Origin: an uncultured Oscillibacter sp.
GTDB taxonomy: Bacteria > Bacillota > Clostridia > Oscillospirales > Oscillospiraceae
DNA length: 64,000 bases
Assembly (NCBI GenBank): GCA_934574045.1
Contig: CAKTMK010000005.1
Coordinates: 1-64,000 of the forward strand
Direction of reading: 5' to 3'
This document shows positions 42,961 through 53,500 of this stretch, piece after piece. The notes beneath the pieces were generated by a model. The model ran no database searches. It was not told the DNA's origin and worked only from the letters and a program-made list of their open reading frames with translations. Position numbers and translations under genes: made by a program. The stretch's first letter is position 1. Each line of letters starts with the position of its first letter.

Positions 42961-44208
42961 TTACTGTGTTCCGTTTTTCGCGGCGGCCTGCCCCGCCGCG
43001 CGGCCGGTAGCCCACGCGATCTGGAGGTTGAAGCCGCCGGTATATGCGTCCGTGTCGATCAGCTCTCCCGCAAAGTATAGTCCCTTTACGAGTTTTGACT
43101 CCATAGTGTTCGGGTCGATCTCCGACACCTTCACGCCCCCGGAGGTCACGATGGCGTCCGCCGCCGGGCGGGGGCCGGTGATCTCCACCGGGAAGTGCTT
43201 GAGGATCTGCGCCAGCGCCTGACGCTGCTCCCGGGTCAGGTCGTGGACCTTCTCCCGCTCCGGCACGCCGGAGAGCGCCACGACCACCGGAATGAGCTTC
43301 TGGGGCAGCAGATCGTCCAGCGCGTTGCGGAAATCGTGGTTGGCGTATTTCGCAAAGTCGGAGAGCAGCCGCCGGTCCAGCTGGGCCGCGTCCAGCGCCG
43401 GCTTCAGGTCGATCTCCAGCCGATAGGTCTTTTTGTCAAACCGGCGCATATGGGCGGAGGCGGACAGCACCAGCGGCCCGCTCACGCCGAAGTGGGTGAA
43501 CAGCAGCTCGCCGAAGTCCGTATAGATCTTTTTCCCGCTCTCAAACACGCTCAACCCGACGTTCCGCAGGCTCAAGCCCTGGAGCTGTCCACAGGGGATC
43601 CCGGGCGCGACCACGCCCTCCAGCGGCACCAGCGAGCCGGACAGCGGCGTGACAGTGTGGCCCGCCTGCGCGGCCATGCGGTGTCCGTCGCCGGTGGAAC
43701 CAGTAGCCGGGTAGGAAACGCCGCCGGTGGCGAGGATCACCGCCTCGGCGGGAAGCTCCCCCTCCTCCGTCTCCACGCCGGAGACGGCTCCGCCGTCGGT
43801 CCGCACGCCCAGCGCGCGGCGGCGCAGGACCGTGACGCGCAGCGTCCGCAGCCGCCGCTCCAGCGCGGCGCTGATGTCAAAGGATCGGTCGGACACGGGA
43901 AACACCCGGCCGCCCCGCTCCACCTTCAGCGGCACGCCCAGCCCCTTAAAAAAGGCCATGGCGTCCCGCCCGTCAAAGCGGGAAAAAGCGCTGTAAAGGA
44001 ATTTTCCATTACGTGGAACATTGGCCAACAACCCAGCCATGTCGGAGTCGTTGGTGACGTTGCAGCGGCCCTTTCCGGTGATGTTCAGCTTTTTCCCCAG
44101 CCGCTCGTTCGGCTCCAGCAGCGTGACGGACGCGCCTCCCTCCGCCGCGGAAATGGCGGCCATCATTCCCGCCGCGCCGCCGCCGATCACCACGATCCGC
44201 TTACTCAT
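42961..44208 (-). CDS. BaiN/HI0933-like FAD-dependent oxidoreductase
   Basis: A 415-residue flavoprotein of the HI0933 (aminoacetone oxidase-like/BaiN) family: N-terminal FAD motif IVVIGGGAAGMMAAI, KLNITGKGRCNVTN, ATGGVSYPATGSTGDGH, and a C-terminal FAELIDTDAYTGGFNLQIA-type block (FAGELIDTDAYTGGFN). Its substrate is uncertain; in some gut clostridia relatives act on bile acids, which is not evidence for this one. Its start overlaps the RpiR regulator's end by eight bases. Confidence 0.88.
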   Translation of the reverse strand: MSKRIVVIGGGAAGMMAAISAAEGGASVTLLEPNERLGKKLNITGKGRCNVTNDSDMAGLLANVPRNGKFLYSAFSRFDGRDAMAFFKGLGVPLKVERGGRVFPVSDRSFDISAALERRLRTLRVTVLRRRALGVRTDGGAVSGVETEEGELPAEAVILATGGVSYPATGSTGDGHRMAAQAGHTVTPLSGSLVPLEGVVAPGIPCGQLQGLSLRNVGLSVFESGKKIYTDFGELLFTHFGVSGPLVLSASAHMRRFDKKTYRLEIDLKPALDAAQLDRRLLSDFAKYANHDFRNALDDLLPQKLIPVVVALSGVPEREKVHDLTREQRQALAQILKHFPVEITGPRPAADAIVTSGGVKVSEIDPNTMESKLVKGLYFAGELIDTDAYTGGFNLQIAWATGRAAGQAAAKNGTQ

Positions 44209-45067
44209 CGTCGCTCTTTCCAAACACGCCGTAAGCGTCCCAGATGTCCTCCAACTCGGAGAACGTGGCGGACACGTCCTTGCCCAGCCGCAGGCCAAGC
44301 GCCACCAGCAGCGCGTTCACCATGGACAGCGGCGCCACCATGGAATCGACGAAGGAGATCATCTCGCTGGGCGCCAGCACCGACGCGCTGGCCATCTGCC
44401 CCAGCGGCGACAGCTCCGTGTCCGTGATGGCCAGAATGGTCGCGCCCCGGTCCTTGGCAAACTTCGCGGTGTTGATGGTCGCCCGGGAATACCGGGGAAA
44501 GCTGATGGCCAGCATCACGTCCCCGGGGCCGATGCGGAACATCTGCTCAAAGATCTCGCCCGCCGCGCTGGACTGCACCAGCGTCACGTTTTCCAGCAGC
44601 AGGTGCATGTAAAAGTTCAGGTACCCGGCCACATAGGCGGAGGAGCGCACGCCCAGAATGTAGATCTGGCGCGCCGCCACCAGCTCGTCCACCACCCGGT
44701 CGAACTCCTGCCGGTCGGCCCGGCTGGCGACGAGACGGAGCTTGTCGATGTCCGAGCGCATCACCGAGGAGAGCACGTCCTGCCCGCTGAGCATGCTGTC
44801 CGCGGCCTGAATGCGCTGGGTGGAGGTCAGGCGGCTGCGGATCATCTCCTGCAGCGCCCGCTGCATGTCCGGATAGCCCTGAAAGCCCAGCTCATAGGCA
44901 AAGCGGACCACCGTGGACTCGCTGACGCCTGACAGCTCGCCCAGCTTGCTGGCCGTCATAAAGGCGGCCTTGTCATAATTTTCCACAACGTAGGCGGCGA
45001 TGCGTTTCTGTCCTTTGGAAAAGCCGCTCATGCCGGTCTCCAGAGTATATAAAATGCTCTTAGCCAC
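44201..45067 (-). CDS. RpiR-family transcriptional regulator
   Basis: 288 residues: N-terminal HTH_6 domain (residues 1-78, with SGVSESTVVRFAYELGFQGYPDMQ) and a C-terminal SIS sugar-isomerase-fold domain (about 115-250). RpiR proteins sense phosphosugars, often for amino-sugar catabolism. GTG 45067 is preceded by GGAGG at eight bases. It is the first gene of the run to ispH-rpsA, but no sugar genes are near, so the target is unclear. Confidence 0.88.
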   Translation of the reverse strand: MAKSILYTLETGMSGFSKGQKRIAAYVVENYDKAAFMTASKLGELSGVSESTVVRFAYELGFQGYPDMQRALQEMIRSRLTSTQRIQAADSMLSGQDVLSSVMRSDIDKLRLVASRADRQEFDRVVDELVAARQIYILGVRSSAYVAGYLNFYMHLLLENVTLVQSSAAGEIFEQMFRIGPGDVMLAISFPRYSRATINTAKFAKDRGATILAITDTELSPLGQMASASVLAPSEMISFVDSMVAPLSMVNALLVALGLRLGKDVSATFSELEDIWDAYGVFGKSDDE

Positions 45068-45114
45068 GTTTCTGTCCTCCGTTATCCGTTCTCTTTCTCT
45101 GCACAGTCCTGAAT

Positions 45115-45142
45115 ATTGTACCACACTTCCTGCATTTTTCAA
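45115..45142 (-). promoter_or_regulatory. Sigma-A promoter of the rpiR-cmk-rpsA run
   Basis: On the minus strand, TTGAAA (45137-45142), 16 bp, TACAAT (45115-45120). Confidence 0.65.
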
Positions 45143-45245
45143 CTGCAATTCTGCAATTTCGCCCTGGTCCGCACCCCTGACGGAACAGTCTGATTTTTAA
45201 AATCTGTTCCGTCCCAACGGTTTCCCAGTTTCCCCGCTCTGCAAA

Positions 45246-45279
45246 AAAATTGCAGGATTCCTAAAAATCCTGCAATTTT
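45246..45279 (-). terminator. Terminator of the scpA-rluB operon
   Basis: A perfect 14-bp stem AAAATTGCAGGATT/AATCCTGCAATTTT with a 6-base loop, A/T-rich on both sides. Confidence 0.9.
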
Positions 45280-45295
45280 GGCGAGTATGTACGGC

Positions 45296-46003
45296 TCACT
45301 CGCCAGAGAGCGCGTCAAGCTCCTCCCGCGTCAGATACCGCCACTTCCCCGGCGGCAGGCTGCCCAGCGTGAGCGTGTGCTCCTGCACCCGCCGGAGCCG
45401 CCGGACCGTCAGTCCGCACTGGGCGCACATCCGCCGGATCTGGCGGTTCTTCCCCTCGTGGATGACGACGGACAGCCGCGCCCGCTCTCCGCTGCGGGAG
45501 AGCACCGTCACCTGCGCGGGAGAGACCGGCTCGCCGTCCAGCTCCCGCACCGCAGACAGCACCGCGGCGGAATCCGGCTGGAAGCCGGATACGTCCACCT
45601 CGTAGGTCTTGTCGATCCGAAAGCTGGGGTGGAGCAGCCGCTGGGTCAGCGCGCCGTCGTTGGTCAGAAGCAGCAAACCCTCGGAATCCATATCCAGCCG
45701 CCCGACGGGGTACACCCGCTCCGGTACGCCGCGCACCAGCTCCGCCACCGTGGGCCTTCCCCGCTCGTCGGAGAGCGTGGTCACATAGCCCCGGGGCTTG
45801 TTGAGCAGGATGCAGACGCTGCGCGCCTGCCTTTGCAGCGGGGTGCCGTCCAGCCGCACGTCGTCCCGCTCCGGGTCCGCCTTGTCGCCCACGCGGGCCG
45901 CGCGGCCGTTCACCGTCACCCGTCCGGCCTCCAGCCACTCCTCCGCCCTCCGGCGGGAGCACAGCCCCGCCGCGGCGATCAGCTTTTGCAGGCGCTGTTC
46001 CAT
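45296..46003 (-). CDS. rluB: RluB-type 23S rRNA pseudouridine synthase
   Basis: 235 residues: N-terminal S4 domain (RLQKLIAAAGLCSRRRAEEW) and catalytic domain with GRLDMDSEGLLLLTNDGAL (catalytic Asp) and GKNRQIRRMC. It acts on 23S rRNA near U2605. ATG 46003 is used; the longer frame to 46204 lacks a site. It ends the scpA-scpB-ytfJ-dac operon, the usual Clostridia order. Confidence 0.93.
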   Translation of the reverse strand: MEQRLQKLIAAAGLCSRRRAEEWLEAGRVTVNGRAARVGDKADPERDDVRLDGTPLQRQARSVCILLNKPRGYVTTLSDERGRPTVAELVRGVPERVYPVGRLDMDSEGLLLLTNDGALTQRLLHPSFRIDKTYEVDVSGFQPDSAAVLSAVRELDGEPVSPAQVTVLSRSGERARLSVVIHEGKNRQIRRMCAQCGLTVRRLRRVQEHTLTLGSLPPGKWRYLTREELDALSGE

Positions 46004-46019
46004 ACCTACTCCTTTCCGG

Positions 46020-47132
46020 TCACTCCGCCGCCGCGGCCGTATGCAGCCGGTGCAGCAGGCTCTGGGGCGGCTGGAGCGCGGGAAGCACCGCCGCGGCGCA
46101 CAGCAGGTCCACCCTGCCGACCTCCTGCCCGTCCAGCGAAAAAACAGCCTGTCCCGCAGGAGTCCCCGCCGCCAGCGGCGCCCGCAGGTCCTGCGCCAGC
46201 TCAAAGCGCACCTCCAGCTTCTCGCCCGCGGTCAGCGGCCATGAAAAGCTCTGCGCTGCGGCCAGCGGGACCGCGGTGGTCAGCCCGCCGGACACCGCCG
46301 CCGTCCCCACCGTCTCCCCGATGGTCATGGCCCGGTGGGCGGGATAGGCGGAAAAGCCGTATTCATACAGTGCGGCGTGGTCCGCCCAGTCGTTCCCGTC
46401 CTGAAGCGTCACCGCCACCAGCCGCTGCCCGTTCCGCCGGACGCAGGAGACCAGCGTTCGCCCCGCGGCCTTCGTGTACCCGGTCTTTAATCCGATGCAG
46501 CCCTCCACGCCGGAGAGCAGCTTATTGTGGTTTGTCAGCGTCCGCCCGCCCACGGTGACGGAGCGGGTGGAGACGATGCGGGCGAACGTCTCGTTATTCA
46601 TGGCGGCGCAGGCCAGCACCGCCATGTCTCTGGCGGTTGAGTAGTGCGCCGGATCGTCCAGCCCGTTGGGATTTGCGAAGGAGGTCCGGGTCATGCCCAG
46701 CTCCTTGGCCTTGCGGTTCATCAGCTTCACGAATTTCTCCGTGCTGCCGCAGACGCCCTGCGCCACGGCGATGGCCGCGTCATTCCCGGAGCAGAGCATC
46801 AGGCCGTAGAGCAGCGTCTCCAACGTCAGCGTCTCTCCGGCCCGGAGATACATGGACGAGCCTTCCGTCCCCGCCGCCTCCGCCGAGACCTCCACGCTCT
46901 GGTGCAGGTCGCCGTTTTCCAGCGCCACCAGCGCGGTCATGATCTTCGTGGTGCTGGCGATGAGCATCTTCGCGTCTTCGTTCCGCGCGTAAAGCACCCG
47001 CCCGGAGTCCACGTCCATCAGGACCGTCGCCGTTGCAGAGGTACTGACCGCCATGGCCTGACATGGAAAAATACTGTACAGGGATACCGCCGCGCACAGC
47101 AGCGTGAGAAATCTTTTGAAGCGAGTTTGCAT
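46020..47132 (-). CDS. D-alanyl-D-alanine carboxypeptidase (DacF/DacB type)
   Basis: A 370-residue penicillin-binding protein 5-type enzyme that trims pentapeptides. It has a signal peptide (to about 28), catalytic SxxK (STTK), SGN and KTG motifs, and a C-terminal Ala/Leu-rich region that may be membrane-associated. In this operon position (behind ytfJ) it is usually the sporulation DacF/DacB type that shapes spore peptidoglycan. SD: GGTGATC-type region before ATG 47132. Confidence 0.9.
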   Translation of the reverse strand: MQTRFKRFLTLLCAAVSLYSIFPCQAMAVSTSATATVLMDVDSGRVLYARNEDAKMLIASTTKIMTALVALENGDLHQSVEVSAEAAGTEGSSMYLRAGETLTLETLLYGLMLCSGNDAAIAVAQGVCGSTEKFVKLMNRKAKELGMTRTSFANPNGLDDPAHYSTARDMAVLACAAMNNETFARIVSTRSVTVGGRTLTNHNKLLSGVEGCIGLKTGYTKAAGRTLVSCVRRNGQRLVAVTLQDGNDWADHAALYEYGFSAYPAHRAMTIGETVGTAAVSGGLTTAVPLAAAQSFSWPLTAGEKLEVRFELAQDLRAPLAAGTPAGQAVFSLDGQEVGRVDLLCAAAVLPALQPPQSLLHRLHTAAAAE

Positions 47133-47174
47133 CTACGATCACCTTTCAGACTGGGTGATCCTAGTATACCCCTT

Positions 47175-47573
47175 TCAGAAGTCCTCTTTTTCCTGCTTTT
47201 TGTCGAAATATTTTTCCACCTTATCCAGAATGTCCGGGACCATCTCCACCACCCGGTCCGCGGTGGATACCGGCGGCATGGAAACTGGCAGGACGCGGGT
47301 GGTCCCGTCCTTGACGACGAGGAACGCCACCGGGTCGATCTTCACGCCCGCGCCGCCGCCGCCGCCAAAGCGCTCGGCCTGAGCGGCGCCGTAATTCCCG
47401 CCGCCGCTGCCGAAGCCGAAGCTGACCTTGGAGATGGGGATGAGCGTGACGCCGTCCGCCGTGGTGATGGGCTGGCCGACGATGGTATTGGTATCTACCA
47501 TCTCCCGGATCTTGTCCATGGTGGAGCGCATGAGGTCGTTCAGCGGATGCGTCTTGTCAACATGATTTTCCAT
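47175..47573 (-). CDS. ytfJ: GerW-family sporulation protein YtfJ
   Basis: 132 residues with the family core (VGQPITTADGVTLIPISKVSFGFGSGGGNYG) and a Gly-rich loop. GerW/YtfJ is needed for normal germination in Bacillus. Its genomic position scpB-DUF2953-ytfJ-dac is conserved in Firmicutes. Confidence 0.9.
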   Translation of the reverse strand: MENHVDKTHPLNDLMRSTMDKIREMVDTNTIVGQPITTADGVTLIPISKVSFGFGSGGGNYGAAQAERFGGGGGAGVKIDPVAFLVVKDGTTRVLPVSMPPVSTADRVVEMVPDILDKVEKYFDKKQEKEDF

Positions 47574-47606
47574 AAATGGGCCTCTCTTTCCGTATCGTTT
47601 GATCTC

Positions 47607-48305
47607 TCACGCGGCGGCGTCCGGCTTCTGCGCCGGCGCGTCCGTCCGCGGCTTGCTCTCTTTCGGACCGTTTTTCTTCGAATCGCTCTGATGGGCCTTC
47701 ATGAACCGCAGGAGCCACCGCAGTCCCGGAACAGCCAGTCCCAGCCCGATGGCCAGCAGCGTCCCGATCCGCATGGACGCGCCCACACGCCCGCGCGCCC
47801 GCAGGGCCGCCGCGTCAAAGTCCACATCCATATGGATGGCGGGCCGCCGGATATCCAGCCATTCCTCCATCTGCGGCATCACCGTCCAGACGGCGGCGCA
47901 CAATCCGCCGTACTGCTCCGCCGCCGCCGCGGGATCGTCCCGCCCGCCAAGGACGACGGAAAGCTCCAGCGGCCAGATGTGGATGCCGCGCCCGAACCGA
48001 CGCAGCACCCGTTTGGACGGTCCCCAGAGCATATGATATGCGCTTTTCAGATCCTCTTTCGTGGGCTTTGGCAGCTTTTTTCGCGGTTTTTCGCGTTTCT
48101 CCGGCGGTTTTTCCGCTTTTTTCTCAGGATTTTTGTCCTTCGGCTTCTTTTTCCCCAGCTTTGACGGCGCCACGCGGAAGCGCAGAAAGCCCACGGTCAC
48201 ATCCGCCGAAGCGGTCTCGCCAAGCTCCGCCAGCAGGCCTACCCGCGTCAGGCACAGCAGCGCCAGCAGGGCGGCCATGACCGCCAATATCCACAGCCAC
48301 ACCAC
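47607..48305 (-). CDS. DUF2953 protein (YtfI-type)
   Basis: A 232-residue protein with an N-terminal membrane helix (about 3-20), a Lys/Pro/Glu-rich linker (about 50-85) and a C-terminal domain with a late hydrophobic helix (near 195). It matches the DUF2953 family always found before ytfJ. Function unknown; co-occurrence with YtfJ suggests a sporulation role. Confidence 0.8.
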   Translation of the reverse strand: MVWLWILAVMAALLALLCLTRVGLLAELGETASADVTVGFLRFRVAPSKLGKKKPKDKNPEKKAEKPPEKREKPRKKLPKPTKEDLKSAYHMLWGPSKRVLRRFGRGIHIWPLELSVVLGGRDDPAAAAEQYGGLCAAVWTVMPQMEEWLDIRRPAIHMDVDFDAAALRARGRVGASMRIGTLLAIGLGLAVPGLRWLLRFMKAHQSDSKKNGPKESKPRTDAPAQKPDAAA

Positions 48306-48341
48306 GCGGGACGCCCCCTTTCCGGTCTGTTCCTTATCCGG

Positions 48342-48953
48342 TCACTCCGCGGCGGACGGACTGTCCGTCTCCGCCGCGCCGTCCGGGTCCACGATCTCGC
48401 CGTTGTCGCCCAGACGCATCTGTCCCGCGCCGCCGAAGTCCGGCAGCTCCGGAAGGTCCTCCAGCGACTGGAGGTGGAACGAGCGCAGGAACGTCCGGGT
48501 CGTGCGGTACAGCCGGGGCCGGCCCGGCACCTGAAGCCGCCCGCATTCCTCGATCAGCTTCCGGTCCAGCAGCAGCCCCATCGTATAGGAGCTGTCCACG
48601 CCCCGGATCTGGTCCACATACGCCCGGGTGGTGGGCTGGTAATAGGCGATGATGGTCAGCACCTCCAGCGCGGGCTGGCTGAGCCGGGCAGGCTTGCGGA
48701 TCTCAAAGGCCCGGCGGACCGCGTCCGCGTAGTCCGGCGCGGAGCAGAGCTGCCACGTGTCCTCCACCCGCACCAGCCGGACGCCTCTGCGGTCGTAGGC
48801 ATAATGGTCCATCAGCTTTTGCAGTACCTGCTCCGCTGCGGGGCGGTCAATGTCCAGCGCCACGCAGATGCGCTCGGTCTGGATCGGGTCGCCGGAGGCG
48901 AACAGGATCGCCTCCACCGCCGACTCGATCTCCTTGAATTCCATACTCTCCAT
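48342..48953 (-). CDS. scpB: ScpB, SMC complex subunit
   Basis: 203 residues, a winged-helix protein of the Smc-ScpAB chromosome condensation complex. Blocks: ILFASGDPIQTERI, LEVLTIIAYYQPTTRAYVDQIRGVDSS and LYRTTRTFLRSF. It follows scpA by ~10 bases. Its acidic tail is typical. Confidence 0.95.
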   Translation of the reverse strand: MESMEFKEIESAVEAILFASGDPIQTERICVALDIDRPAAEQVLQKLMDHYAYDRRGVRLVRVEDTWQLCSAPDYADAVRRAFEIRKPARLSQPALEVLTIIAYYQPTTRAYVDQIRGVDSSYTMGLLLDRKLIEECGRLQVPGRPRLYRTTRTFLRSFHLQSLEDLPELPDFGGAGQMRLGDNGEIVDPDGAAETDSPSAAE

Positions 48954-48962
48954 GTTCGTTCC

Positions 48963-49748
48963 TTACAGCTTCAGATTTTCCGGAAGCTCCTGCTCCTGCT
49001 TCACGGTGCAGTCCGTCTCGGACCCGGCCAGCCGGATGATGCGCGCGCGGCACAGCTCCAGTACCGCAAGGAAAGTGGCCACCACCTCGCTGCGGGTCCG
49101 GCTGCCCCGGAACAGCAGCAGGAACCGGGTGATCCCGCCGCTTTTGAGCCGCTGGACGATCTCCCGCGCCTTGCTCTCCACCGGGTACGGCTCGTGCTGC
49201 ACGATCCCGGCAAAGGCCGTCCGCGGCGGCGGCAGCGCCCGCTGCGCCCGTTCCCGGATCTCCGCCATGGCAAGGATCAGGTCTCCCGGCTCCTGATCGT
49301 ATTCATAGATCTTTCCCCGCTCCACCGGCTCCGGCGGGCGGGTGACGATGCTGCGGCCGAACTCGCCCAGCGGCTCCAGCCGCTTCGCGGCGCGCTTGAC
49401 CACGCCGTAGCTCTCGCCCCGGCGGCGCTCCTCCAGCGACTGAATCAGGGCGTCCATCTCGCCCTTTGCCTCCTCGTCCTCGATGGATAAAAGCATCCGG
49501 GTCTTGAGATAGATCAGGTGGGACGCCATGGCCACGAACTCGCTGGCCACCTCAAGGTCCATCTGCTTGCGGGCCTCCAGCCACTGGAGGTACTGGTCGC
49601 AGATCAGCGCGATGGAGATATTCTGAATTTCCAGTTTATTCTTTCCAAGAAGGAACAGGATCAGATCCAGCGGGCCTTCAAAGTCCTGCATCTCATCCTG
49701 CGCCTTGGCACGGACCACCTTTTCCAGCTTGAATACAGGACTGTCCAA
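48963..49748 (-). CDS. scpA: ScpA, kleisin subunit of the SMC complex
   Basis: 261 residues. The N-terminal block FEGPLDLILFLLGKNKLEIQNISIALI and the C-terminal winged helix (LLLFRGSRTRSEVVATFLAVLELCR) mark the kleisin that bridges SMC heads. It is 13 bases after the protease gene. Confidence 0.95.
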   Translation of the reverse strand: MDSPVFKLEKVVRAKAQDEMQDFEGPLDLILFLLGKNKLEIQNISIALICDQYLQWLEARKQMDLEVASEFVAMASHLIYLKTRMLLSIEDEEAKGEMDALIQSLEERRRGESYGVVKRAAKRLEPLGEFGRSIVTRPPEPVERGKIYEYDQEPGDLILAMAEIRERAQRALPPPRTAFAGIVQHEPYPVESKAREIVQRLKSGGITRFLLLFRGSRTRSEVVATFLAVLELCRARIIRLAGSETDCTVKQEQELPENLKL

Positions 49749-49760
49749 ATACGGTTCACC

Positions 49761-50417
49761 TCAATAGACCAGGTTTATCATCACGCCGTACACCGCGGCG
49801 ATGCCGCGGTTGATGACGCCGCTGCCCACATCGGCAAAGGACATCAGCAGCAAAAGGAGCATCCCGTACCGCTCATAGCGCATCAGGGCGAAATACGTCC
49901 GGTCCGGCAGCAGGCCGCCCAGCACCTTGGCCCCGTCCAGCGGCGGGATGGGCAGCAGATTGAAAAGCCCCAGCCCGATGGACAGGATGGCCGTCAGGTG
50001 CAGGAAGTTATAAATGCCGTTCCACACCGGCGTGTAATCGGCGTAAAGGTATATTCCCTTACTGATAAGGACGAGGGAAAAGGCCAGCATGAAGTTGGAT
50101 ACCGGCCCCGCCAGCGCGGTGAGGGCCATGCCCTTTTTCGGGTCCTTGAAATACCGCGGGTCCACCGGAACGGGCTTGGCCCAGCCGAAGCCCACCGTGA
50201 ACATCATCAAAAGGCCCAGCCAATCGATGTGGCGCAGTGGGTTGAGGGACAGGCGGTCCATGCTCTTGGCCGTCGGGTCCCCCAGAGACAGCGCCGCCAG
50301 CCCGTGGCACAGCTCGTGGACCGTCAGGCACAGCAGAACGGCGGCGACGCGGGCCGCCGCATCCAGCAGAGACGAAACGTCCATCTGCCGGAACATCGCT
50401 TCCAGATAATGCAGCAA
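49761..50417 (-). CDS. Site-2 protease-type membrane metallopeptidase
   Basis: 218 residues, a FtsH-unrelated S2P/M50 family protein: HExxH as HELCHG near residue 34 in a membrane helix, and the second motif NLLPIPPLDGAKVL (metal Asp). It has about five hydrophobic helices. Such proteins cleave within membranes, e.g. activating regulators; target unknown. It heads the scpA operon. Confidence 0.88.
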   Translation of the reverse strand: MLHYLEAMFRQMDVSSLLDAAARVAAVLLCLTVHELCHGLAALSLGDPTAKSMDRLSLNPLRHIDWLGLLMMFTVGFGWAKPVPVDPRYFKDPKKGMALTALAGPVSNFMLAFSLVLISKGIYLYADYTPVWNGIYNFLHLTAILSIGLGLFNLLPIPPLDGAKVLGGLLPDRTYFALMRYERYGMLLLLLMSFADVGSGVINRGIAAVYGVMINLVY

Positions 50418-50458
50418 AGCAAACTCCTTACACAGTCACAGAATCAGGGTATTTTTTA

Positions 50459-50487
50459 ATTATACCATTTTCCCCGCCGCAATTCAA
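50459..50487 (-). promoter_or_regulatory. Consensus sigma-A promoter of the protease-scpAB operon
   Basis: On the minus strand, TTGAAT (50482-50487), 17 bp, TATAAT (50459-50464). Confidence 0.8.
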
Positions 50488-50503
50488 TACGGGAAAATCG
50501 CAC

Positions 50504-53500
50504 TCACAACTCCACGGTCTCCCCCGGCGTCAGGAAATACAGCACCCGGCGGACCACCGGCTTTTCCAGCACCCGCTCCAGCGCCGCGCTGTACGCCTCC
50601 ATCTGGGGGCGGTAATGCTCCGCCCGGAGGGCGGTCTCGCCGCCGGACACGCGGTCGGTCTTGAAGTCCACCACCACAAGGCCGTCCCCCGTTTCAAAGC
50701 AGCAGTCCACCACGCCCTGAAGCAGCACCTGATCGTCCTGCGCGGCGGGGTCCAGCCCGGACGCGGGGATCAGGACGGTAAAGGGATACTCCCGCAGGAC
50801 GTTTTTCCCGGAGCGGATCTCCGCCGCCAGCGGCGAGCGCAGCAGCGTCTCGAGCTGGGCGATGTCCACGCTGTCCGCCTGCTCCGGCGTCAGCAGCCGC
50901 TTCTCCCGCAGCGCGGCCAGCTGTCCGGCGGCGTCCATGTCCGAAAAGTCCAGATATTGCAGGGCAAGGTGGACCGCCGTGCCCCGCTCCGCGGGCGTCA
51001 GGCCCCGGCGCTCCTGTCGGAAGCGGGGCTGCTCCAGCGGGTGCAGCGCAGGCGGACGGGGCGCGTTCTCCGCCGCCTCGTCGTCCTTCTCCCGGCCCTT
51101 GAGCTGGGTGGCCGTCCGCTTGGCCGGGAGATGGGTCGCCGCCGTGTAGGGATATTCCAGCTCCAGAAAGCGCAGGTCTGCCGTCTGCCCGTCCCGGGGC
51201 GCGTGCAGCGGCTGGATCGTTCCGCCCACCGGCTGAAGCTCCTCACTGTCGTGGATGAAGATCTGCCACGGCGTTTCGTCCCCGCCGTTCAGCTTCTCCG
51301 GCTCCACACCCGCCAGATCCCGCAGCGGCTCGGCCTCCGGACGGCACAAAAGCGGCAGCAGCAGCCACTCGCCGTAGCTCCGGCAGCCCGCCGCCGTCTC
51401 CGGCGGGACCGGACAGGCCGCAAGGCTCGTCAGCTTTTTCAGCGCGTTCTCCGCGCTGTAAAGGCTGTGGATCAAAATCAGCTTTTCCTTGGGACGGGTC
51501 ATGGCCACGTAGAGGATGCGCTGCTCCTCCGACTGATTCTCCCGGCGGAGCCGGTCCTCAACGGCCCGGCGGGCCATGGTGGGATAGTGGATGCGCCGCT
51601 CCAGATCCACCCGGCGGGGGCCTAGTCCCAGCTCTGGGTGGACCAGCACCGGCGAGTCGAAGTCCATCCGGGAAAAGGCCCGGTCCAGATCGCACAGCAG
51701 CACGATGGGAAATTCCAGTCCCTTGGAGCGGTGGACGCTCATGAGCTGCACGCCGCCGCTCTCCTGCCTGCCGCCCGCAGCGGGGGCCTGTCCGCTGTCG
51801 ATCAGCCGCTGGAGCCGGCTGAGGAACAGGAACAGTCCACGGCAGCCGCCAGCCTCCAGCTTCTCCGCCAGCTCCGTCAGGGCGATCAGGTTTTCCTTGC
51901 GCTCCCGGCCCCGGTCCATCGCGCCGAATATGCCCAGCACGTTCAGCTCGTTGTAAACGCGCCAGAGCAGCCGATCCACGCTCATGTCCCGCGCCAGCAG
52001 GCGCAGGCGCTCCAGCGTCTCCAGAAACCCGCGGCAGTCCCCGCCGCCGTCTGCCGTCACCGCGGTGTAAAAGTCCCCGTCCGCGGTCCCGGCCCGCACC
52101 CGCGCCAGCCGGTCTGGCGTGAAGCCGAACAGGGGCGAGCGCAGCACGGCGATCAGCGGCACATCCTGCCGGGGATTGTCGATCACGTGCAGCAGGCTCA
52201 AAACGGTGGAGACCTCCATGGAGGAGAAGTAGTCCCCCTGCTCCTGAAAGGAACAGGGCACGCCCCGCTCCTCCAGCGCCGCCGCGAACACCTCCGCGCG
52301 GCTCCCCGGCGAGCGCATCAGGAGCACGATGTCCTCCGGGCGGCAGGGCCGCAGCACGCCGTCCTCCCCCGTGACGGGAAAACCCTCGTCCAGCAGGGCG
52401 CGGATGCGCGCGGCGGCAAAGCGGGCCTCCGCCACCACCTTCTTCACCGGACGCTCCAGCTCCGCCGACCGCCGGTGGGCGCAGATGAGGTGATACTCCA
52501 CGGCGCAATCCGCCCGCTCCGGGTAATAGGCCGCACCAAAGTGGAGCTTTTCGTCCTCGCCGTACTCCATCTCCCCCAGCTCCGGTGACATGATGTTCTC
52601 AAACACGAAATTGGCCGCGTTGAGGATCTCCCGCCGGGAGCGGAAGTTCTGAGAGAGCAGGATCTTGCGCGCCTCACCCTCCGCCGCCTCGCCGCAGGGA
52701 CGGTACGAAAGGTATTTGCGCAGGAAAATGGTGGGGTCCGCCAGACGGAAGCGGTAGATAGACTGCTTCACGTCGCCCACGGTGAACAGGTTCTTCCCCT
52801 CCCGGGAGACCGCCTGAAAAATGTGGTTCTGGACCTCGTTGGTGTCCTGATACTCGTCCACCAGGATCTCCCGGTAACGGGCGGACACCTGACGGCCAAG
52901 CTCCGTGGGCGCGCCGTCCTCCCCGGTCAGCAGCGTCAACGCCAGATGCTCCTGATCGGAGAAATCCGCCGCGTTGAGCCGCAGCTTCTCCTCCCGGTAC
53001 CGGCGGGAGAACTCTCCCGTCAGCGCCAGCAGTGCCTCCATAGCCGGGGCCACGGCCCGCAGATCCTCCATGGCTTCCGCGCCGGTGACTGACAGGAGCG
53101 TCCGCAGCTTCTTCACGTCCGCTTTGCACCCGTCCCACAGCGTTTTGAGCCGCAGGACCTCCGGATCGTCCTTACGGCCCTTGGGCGTGGTCAGGCGGGG
53201 AAAGCTCACCGTCTCAGCCATCCGGCCCGCCTCGTCCCAGTCCCGGCCCGCCGCTTCGGCCAGCGCGTCCAGCGAGTCCGCCGCCGCCAGCAGCTTTTCG
53301 CCGTATCCGGCATAGAGCGCCGGATCGCCGGCCGTTCCCTCCGCCGCTGCGCGGAAAATTTTCGACCACGACGCGGCCTGCCGCTCCACGCCGGTCCGCA
53401 GCCCGGCGGCATAGGGCGTCTGATCGAAGGTATCCGGCAGAGCGGCCCACTTTGCCCGGTTTTCGTCCAGCCAGCGGTCCGGATAGGCGTGGCTCTGGAG